Program-made: the position numbers and the translations under genes
Notes under the pieces: model-generated
What the model was told of the DNA's origin: nothing
Seen by the model: the letters and a program-made list of their open reading frames with translations, nothing else
Database searches by the model: none
From: Neisseria animalis
Lineage (GTDB): Bacteria > Pseudomonadota > Gammaproteobacteria > Burkholderiales > Neisseriaceae
DNA length: 64,000 nt
Direction of reading: 5' to 3'
Assembly (NCBI RefSeq): GCF_900636515.1
Contig: NZ_LR134287.1
Span: 1,364,001 to 1,428,000 of the forward strand
Shown here: one piece after another, positions 59,144 to 64,000 of the stretch
Layout: each line of letters starts with the position of its first letter
Numbering within the stretch: the stretch's first letter is position 1

Positions 59144-59197
59144 AAAAATGCGGAATTCCCTTGTTTTAAGGGCTTTCAGGGAAATTCCGCATTTTTT
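59144..59197. terminator. lon terminator
   Basis: AAAAATGCGGAATTCCC and GGGAAATTCCGCATTTTTT form an imperfect 17-base stem around about 18 bases, beginning 21 bases beyond the lon stop on the minus strand. Confidence 0.7.
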
Positions 59198-59217
59198 GCA
59201 ACACATTTTGACAAAAC

Positions 59218-61680
59218 TTAATGTTTTGTTGCCTTGGCTCTTGACGTTTTGTTTTTTGGGCTTTCAAGCGTATTTGCAGACGGCATCAGCGGTGCTTGGT
59301 AAGGTTCCGGCTGCGTTTCCAAACCCAATGCCAAGACTTCGTCTATCCATTTTACGGGGTGGATGGTCAAGCCGGTTTTTACGTTTTCCGGAATTTCCTC
59401 CAAATCCTTCACGTTGTCTTTCGGAATCAACACATGCTTGATACCGCCACGCAATGCTGCCAGCAGTTTTTCTTTCAAACCTCCGATAGGCAGCACTTCG
59501 CCGCGCAGGGTAATTTCCCCCGTCATGGCAACATCCGCACGCACCGGAATTTTGGTAAACGCTGACACCATAGCCAAAGTCATGGCAATACCCGCACTCG
59601 GGCCGTCTTTTGGTGTAGCGCCTTCAGGCACATGGACATGAATGTCTTTTTTCTCATAGAAATCCGGCGCAAGCCCCACAGATACCGCACGGGAGCGCAC
59701 AACCGACCAAGCAGCCGATACGGATTCCTTCATCACGTCGCCAAGCTGCCCCGTACTTTGAATCACGCCTTTACCCGGCAAAGACACGGCCTCTACCGTC
59801 AGCAGCTCGCCGCCAACTTCCGTCCATGCCAAGCCGGTAACCTGACCGATACGGTTTTCACTTTCGGCAACACCGTAGTCAAAACGGCGCACGCCCAAAA
59901 ATTCATGCAAATTTGCAGAATCGACTTGCAGCGCTTCAGCCTTTCCACCCTTGGCAGCTTTTGCCTTGGAAGACTTTTTCTTGTCTTCCGCCAAAGTCAG
60001 TTTCATGACCACTTTCCGGCAGATTTTCGCTACTTCGCGATCCAGCGAGCGGACACCGGCCTCTCTGGTGTAGTAACGGATAATATCCCGTACCGCACTT
60101 TCTTCGATGTTCAATTCGCCTTCTTTTACCCCGTTGCGCTTCATTTGCTTCGGCACGAGATACTGCATGGCGATATTGACTTTTTCATCTTCGGTATATC
60201 CCGACAAGCGGATGATTTCCATGCGGTCAAGCAATGCCGAAGGAATATTCAGACTGTTGGAAGTGGCGATAAACATCACGTCGCTCAAGTCATAATCTAC
60301 TTCTGCATAATGGTCGGCAAACTTATTATTTTGCTCGGGATCAAGCACTTCCAACAAAGCCGCTGCGGGATCTCCACGGAAATCGTTGCCCAACTTGTCG
60401 ATTTCATCAAGCAGGAACAATGGATTTTTAACCCCTGCCTTAGCCATGTTTTGCAGAATCTTGCCCGGCATAGAGCCGATATAGGTACGGCGGTGCCCAC
60501 GGATTTCGCTTTCATCGCGCACGCCGCCCAATGCCATACGGACATACCGGCGGCCGGTGGCTTTGGCAATAGATTCTCCCAACGAAGTTTTACCCACGCC
60601 CGGAGGGCCTACCAGACACAAAATCGGCCCTTTGAGCTTATCCATGCGTTTTTGCACGGCAAGATATTCCAAAATACGCTCTTTGACTTTTTCCAAGCCG
60701 TAATGATCGGCATTCAGCACCAAATCTGCTTTGGCAATATCTTTGCTGACGCGGGATTTTTTCTTCCATGGCAGTTCCAGCAGCGTATCGATATAGTTGC
60801 GGACCACCGTCGATTCTGCCGACATCGGCGGCATCATTTTCAGTTTTTTCAACTCAGACAGGCATTTTTCTTCCGCTTCTTTCGTCATGCTTGCTTCTTT
60901 AATTTTCTTCTCCAGCGCTTCCAACTCGCCGCGCTCGTCTTCCTCACCCAGCTCTTTTTGAATCGCCTTGACCTGCTCGTTCAAATAATATTCGCGCTGT
61001 GATTTTTCCATTTGGCGTTTCACGCGCCCGCGGATACGCTTCTCCACCTGCATGATGTCCAGTTCGGCTTCAAGCTGGCCGAGCAGCAACTCCATGCGCG
61101 CTGCCACGCTCGCGGTTTCCAAAATTTCCTGACGTTGCGGCAGTTTCAGTTGCAAATGGGCGGCAACGGTATCAACCAAACGGCTGTTTTCGTTGATGGC
61201 ATTGATGGTATTGACGATTTCGGCCGGAATTTTTTTGTTCAGTTTGGCATACTGGTCAAACTGCGACAGCAAAGTACGGCGCAACGCTTCCATGTCCGGC
61301 GCATTCTCGTCCTCATTTTCATCGACCGCTTCGATATGCGACAAAAATATGTCTCCAACATCTTCCACGGTTAACGCCTTGGCGCGGCGAAGCCCCTCCA
61401 CCAATACCTTAACCGTACCGTCCGGCAGCTTCAAAACCTGCAACACCTTCGCCACCGTACCGGTTTTGTGCAAATCTTTCGGAGCAGGCTCTTCCGTATT
61501 GGGATCGAGCTGCGCCAGCAAAAACACAGGCTCATCGTTGCCCATTGCCATTTCCAGCGCGGCAATCGATTTCGGCCGGCCGACAAACAGCGGCAGCACC
61601 ATATACGGATAAACCACCACATCACGCAACGGCAGGGTTGCCAATGCGCTGTATTCCTCAAAATGTTGCTCTTGTGACAT
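59218..61680 (-). CDS. lon: ATP-dependent serine protease Lon
   Basis: An 820-residue AAA+ protease that degrades misfolded and regulatory proteins. The N-terminal substrate domain begins [24 protein letters not shown]. Walker A is [13 protein letters not shown] near residue 357, and Walker [12 protein letters not shown] near 416. The catalytic Ser is in [11 protein letters not shown] near residue 690, with Lys about 43 residues on ([14 protein letters not shown]). A Lys/Ala-rich insert ([16 protein letters not shown]) lies before the protease domain. A sigma-32-like promoter lies upstream, and a DUS overlaps the 3' end. Confidence 0.97.
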   Translation of the reverse strand: MSQEQHFEEYSALATLPLRDVVVYPYMVLPLFVGRPKSIAALEMAMGNDEPVFLLAQLDPNTEEPAPKDLHKTGTVAKVLQVLKLPDGTVKVLVEGLRRAKALTVEDVGDIFLSHIEAVDENEDENAPDMEALRRTLLSQFDQYAKLNKKIPAEIVNTINAINENSRLVDTVAAHLQLKLPQRQEILETASVAARMELLLGQLEAELDIMQVEKRIRGRVKRQMEKSQREYYLNEQVKAIQKELGEEDERGELEALEKKIKEASMTKEAEEKCLSELKKLKMMPPMSAESTVVRNYIDTLLELPWKKKSRVSKDIAKADLVLNADHYGLEKVKERILEYLAVQKRMDKLKGPILCLVGPPGVGKTSLGESIAKATGRRYVRMALGGVRDESEIRGHRRTYIGSMPGKILQNMAKAGVKNPLFLLDEIDKLGNDFRGDPAAALLEVLDPEQNNKFADHYAEVDYDLSDVMFIATSNSLNIPSALLDRMEIIRLSGYTEDEKVNIAMQYLVPKQMKRNGVKEGELNIEESAVRDIIRYYTREAGVRSLDREVAKICRKVVMKLTLAEDKKKSSKAKAAKGGKAEALQVDSANLHEFLGVRRFDYGVAESENRIGQVTGLAWTEVGGELLTVEAVSLPGKGVIQSTGQLGDVMKESVSAAWSVVRSRAVSVGLAPDFYEKKDIHVHVPEGATPKDGPSAGIAMTLAMVSAFTKIPVRADVAMTGEITLRGEVLPIGGLKEKLLAALRGGIKHVLIPKDNVKDLEEIPENVKTGLTIHPVKWIDEVLALGLETQPEPYQAPLMPSANTLESPKNKTSRAKATKH

Positions 61681-61722
61681 ATTTTTATATCTCTATTGTT
61701 GTTTGAACAGAACTTCAACGTT

Positions 61723-61750
61723 AAGTTGGGCTGACAGGGATAATTTCAAG
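61723..61750 (-). promoter_or_regulatory. Candidate sigma-32 (heat-shock) promoter of lon
   Basis: On the minus strand CTTGAAA (61744-61750) and CCCAACTT (61723-61730) are separated by 13 bases. This resembles the RpoH pattern CTTGAAA-N13-15-CCCCATNT. It ends 42 bases before the lon start codon, a natural promoter position, and lon is a classical heat-shock gene. Confidence 0.6.
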
Positions 61751-61844
61751 ACTTGAAAAAAGTTTTTATGCGCCTATTTAAGCAACAACGTTTTTCAATG
61801 GATTATGCCGTATTTTTTGCGGTAAAATAATGCCCGTCCGAAAA

Positions 61845-61924
61845 AAGGCCGTCTGCAAAAAGCTGCCCTATCCATTTGGATTTTACAGCCGCCGGCACGA
61901 CTCGGGCAATTTGCAGACGGCATT
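61845..61924. repeat. Inverted DUS pair between lon and ybeD
   Basis: AAAGGCCGTCTGCAAAA and TTTGCAGACGGCA face each other about 50 bases apart in the divergent lon/ybeD gap. Promoters for both genes must lie around it. Confidence 0.5.
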
Positions 61925-61942
61925 CAAAAGGAACCATCACAC

Positions 61943-62212
61943 ATGACTACCGAAAAAACCACTCTGCTTGAGTTTCCGTGTACCTTCCCGCTGAAAGTCA
62001 TGGGAGCGGTTCACCCCGAATTTGAAAACGCTGTTTTGGAAACCGTGCGCCGGTACGCGCCCGATACCGAAGCACACCACATCACCAGCCGCCCGAGCAG
62101 CAAAGGCAATTACACCGGCGTAACCGTACAGGTTTATGTAACCGGCCAAGAACAGCTCGACAACATCTACCACGCCCTCACTTCGCACGAAATGGTCAAA
62201 GTGGTGCTGTAA
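61943..62212 (+). CDS. ybeD: YbeD family (DUF493) protein
   Basis: An 89-residue small alpha/beta (ACT-like fold) protein. The family pattern [22 protein letters not shown] and [30 protein letters not shown] is clear. The biochemical role is unknown, but it is regularly found beside lipB and lipA, which suggests a link to lipoate metabolism. AAAGGAACC precedes the ATG. Its TAA overlaps the lipB ATG (TAATG), so the two are translationally coupled. Confidence 0.92.
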   Translation: MTTEKTTLLEFPCTFPLKVMGAVHPEFENAVLETVRRYAPDTEAHHITSRPSSKGNYTGVTVQVYVTGQEQLDNIYHALTSHEMVKVVL

Positions 62213-62832
62213 TGAAAATCATACATAAAGGTCTGGCGGATTACGCGCCGACATTTGAAGCCATGAAAGCCTTCAATGCCGCACGCGACGAAAATACCGA
62301 AGACGAATTGTGGGTAGTCGAACACCCGCCCGTTTTTACGCAAGGCTTGGCAGGCAAACCCGAGCATCTGCTGTTCGGCAGCGACATTCCCGTGGTGCAG
62401 ATTGACCGCGGCGGGCAAATCACTTATCACGGCCCCGGCCAGCTTGTCGTATACACCATGATAGACTTCAAACGCCGCAAAAAATCCGTGCGCCATATCG
62501 TTTCCGCCTTGGAAAACAGCATCATTGCCACACTGGCCGAATACGGCATTACCGCCGCCGCCGACCCCAAACGCCCCGGCGTATATATAGGCGAACAAAA
62601 AATCGCCTCATTGGGGCTACGGATTAAAAACGGCTCGGTCTATCACGGCCTCGCGCTGAACGTAAATATGGACTTGACTCCCTTCCACCAAATCAACCCC
62701 TGCGGCTATGCAGGCATGGAAATGACCCAAATCGCCGATTGGGTACAACCCTGCCCCACCTTGGACGAAGTAGCCGGCAAACTGACCGCACATCTCAGCA
62801 CGCAACTCACACCGAAAGAAACAGAATCATGA
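62212..62832 (+). CDS. lipB: Lipoyl(octanoyl) transferase
   Basis: A 206-residue enzyme that moves octanoyl from acyl carrier protein to the lipoyl domains of 2-oxoacid dehydrogenases. The acyl-pocket signature is [19 protein letters not shown] near residues 62-80. The catalytic Lys is in [17 protein letters not shown] near 138, and the nucleophile Cys in [14 protein letters not shown] near 164. Start and stop overlap the neighbouring genes (TAATG and ATGA), showing a tight ybeD-lipB-lipA operon. Confidence 0.96.
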   Translation: MKIIHKGLADYAPTFEAMKAFNAARDENTEDELWVVEHPPVFTQGLAGKPEHLLFGSDIPVVQIDRGGQITYHGPGQLVVYTMIDFKRRKKSVRHIVSALENSIIATLAEYGITAAADPKRPGVYIGEQKIASLGLRIKNGSVYHGLALNVNMDLTPFHQINPCGYAGMEMTQIADWVQPCPTLDEVAGKLTAHLSTQLTPKETES

Positions 62833-63815
62833 GCGACATCAAAGCAGACGACCCCAAACGCGGCATCAAACTCAGAGGCGCAGACAAAACCGCGCGTATC
62901 CCGATTAAAGTTGTTCCCCTGCAAGAAAAGCTGAAGAAGCCCGAATGGATCCGCGCCAAGCTCCCTACTAAAAAATTCTTTGAAATCAAAGATATTTTAC
63001 GCAATCAAAAAATGCACACCGTGTGCGAAGAAGCCTCTTGCCCGAACATTGGCGAATGCTTCAGCAAAGGCACCGCCACCTTTATGATTATGGGTGACAT
63101 CTGCACCCGTCGCTGCCCGTTCTGCGATGTGGGACACGGCCGTCCGAACATGCTCGATCCCGACGAACCAAAAAATCTGGCAGAATCCGTTGCCGCCATG
63201 AATCTGCGTTACGTCGTGATTACCTCGGTTGACCGCGACGACTTGCGCGACGGCGGCGCACAACATTTCGCCGACTGCATCAAAGCCATCCGCGAACGCA
63301 GCCCGCACACCAAAATCGAAATCCTCGTCCCCGATTTCCGCGGCCGCTTGGACATTGCCCTGCAAATTCTCGCGGAAACACCGCCCGATGTGATGAACCA
63401 TAATCTGGAAACCCACCCCAGCCTGTATAAAAAAGCACGCCCCGGAGCGGATTACCAGCACTCGCTGAACCTGCTGCGCCGTTATAAAGAAATGATGCCG
63501 CATATTCCGACCAAATCCGGCATCATGGTCGGACTGGGCGAAAGCGACGACGACGTACGCGAAATCATGCGCGATATGCGGGCGCACAATATCGAGATGA
63601 TTACCATCGGTCAATATCTGCAACCTTCAGACGGCCATTTGCCGGTATTGCGCTACGTTACGCCCGAGCAATTTAAAATCTTTGAAAAAGAAGCCTATGA
63701 AATGGGTTTCAGCAATGCCGCCATCGGCGCAATGGTGCGCTCCAGCTACCATGCCGACGAGCAGGCCGCCGAAACGCTGCGCGAAAGCCACGGACAAGGC
63801 GCGTGCAGCCATTAA
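62829..63815 (+). CDS. lipA: Lipoyl synthase
   Basis: A 328-residue radical SAM enzyme that inserts two sulfurs into protein-bound octanoate. The auxiliary cluster cysteines are in [12 protein letters not shown] near residue 67. The radical SAM cysteines are in CTRRCPFC near 93. The C-terminal RSSYHADEQ provides the serine ligand of the auxiliary cluster. The start at 62829 overlaps the lipB stop, and an earlier in-frame ATG inside lipB is rejected. It needs Fe-S supply from the Isc system. A TGAA-type DUS lies inside near 63628. Confidence 0.97.
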   Translation: MSDIKADDPKRGIKLRGADKTARIPIKVVPLQEKLKKPEWIRAKLPTKKFFEIKDILRNQKMHTVCEEASCPNIGECFSKGTATFMIMGDICTRRCPFCDVGHGRPNMLDPDEPKNLAESVAAMNLRYVVITSVDRDDLRDGGAQHFADCIKAIRERSPHTKIEILVPDFRGRLDIALQILAETPPDVMNHNLETHPSLYKKARPGADYQHSLNLLRRYKEMMPHIPTKSGIMVGLGESDDDVREIMRDMRAHNIEMITIGQYLQPSDGHLPVLRYVTPEQFKIFEKEAYEMGFSNAAIGAMVRSSYHADEQAAETLRESHGQGACSH

Positions 63816-63831
63816 CCGCTTGTTTGATACA

Positions 63832-63878
63832 ATTTGCAGACGGCATTCCGCCCATGTTTTCTTATGCCGTCTGCAAAT
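63832..63878. terminator. Inverted DUS pair after lipA
   Basis: ATTTGCAGACGGCAT (63832-63846) and ATGCCGTCTGCAAAT (63864-63878) are perfect complements around 17 bases, just after the lipA stop. It is followed by AT-rich sequence. Confidence 0.7.
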
Positions 63879-63967
63879 AAATTAAAAAATAACTATACTT
63901 TTTCTTATTTTGTGCGATAATAGCTAAATAAATTCTTAGCTAACCCGTTTTTTGCGAAAGACACACT

Positions 63968-64000
63968 ATGGCGACCGACAAAAGCAAATTAGATGACAAA
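63968..64000 (+). CDS. Start of a further gene, cut by the window end
   Basis: An ATG at 63968 opens a frame of 11 codons (MATDKSKLDDK) that runs off the window. Upstream, GATAAT at 63916-63921 looks like a -10 box, and a weak GCGAAAG precedes the start. The acidic, lysine-rich opening loosely recalls the first residues of RecA proteins, but that is far too little to name it. Confidence 0.4.
   Translation, partial: MATDKSKLDDK

Overview
The window reads as chromosomal DNA of a Neisseria-like member of the Neisseriaceae. The evidence is the gene complement and its close resemblance to neisserial proteins, DNA uptake sequences (DUS) in nearly every gap (core GCCGTCTG, mostly followed by CAA or TAA rather than AA), DUS inverted pairs used as terminators, and seven Correia-type miniature elements. 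It is almost entirely core genome. I see no prophage, CRISPR array, rRNA, tRNA, complete insertion sequence or secretion/toxin locus.

Layout. 1-5.9 kb (minus): a nonsense-interrupted NAD(P)-binding gene, pnp, lepA, mtnN. 6-9.7 kb (plus): hscA, fdx and iscX of the Fe-S pathway, then a YciA thioesterase. 10-16 kb: rlmE-ftsH, yhbY, nnrE, mpl. 16-21 kb (plus): class III alcohol dehydrogenase, a small membrane protein, pyrF, a frameshifted heptose kinase gene (hldA) and hldD. 21-28 kb: M48 protease, YjgN family protein, metallo-beta-lactamase fold protein, a divergent cysteine hydrolase/GlxA-type regulator pair, transketolase. 28.5-33.3 kb (plus): ccoG-ccoH, a DUF2062 protein, an HExxH protein, argH. 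34-40.4 kb: NhaD-type antiporter, RDD protein, small membrane protein, lptE-holA, pgeF, and a glycosyltransferase with a C8/G8 tract. 40.4-46.6 kb: yfaE-like ferredoxin, nrdB, nrdA, dnrN, spermidine-synthase-like protein. 46.8-53.7 kb: trpD, trpG, HpnC-like synthase, fpr, lipoprotein, gloA, ilvA. 53.9-64 kb: DacA-like protein lacking the KTG box, FAH hydrolase, purM, hemF, lon-hupB, ybeD-lipB-lipA, and the first codons of one more gene.

How the genes fit together. hscA-fdx-iscX serve Fe-S assembly, which lipA, ccoG and the YfaE-type ferredoxin depend on. nrdA, nrdB and the ferredoxin make and maintain class Ia ribonucleotide reductase, and a pair of NrdR-box-like palindromes 32 bp apart precedes nrdA. 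dnrN, a di-iron Fe-S repair protein, has an NsrR-like operator. hldA and hldD belong to inner-core heptose synthesis, and lptE to lipooligosaccharide export. lon has a sigma-32-like promoter.

The points most worth a second look are the non-standard DUS ending, the nested Correia insertion near 33.5 kb, the two broken genes, the candidate phase-variable glycosyltransferase and the carboxypeptidase-like protein without its KTG motif. I did not find a clearly new multi-gene system.
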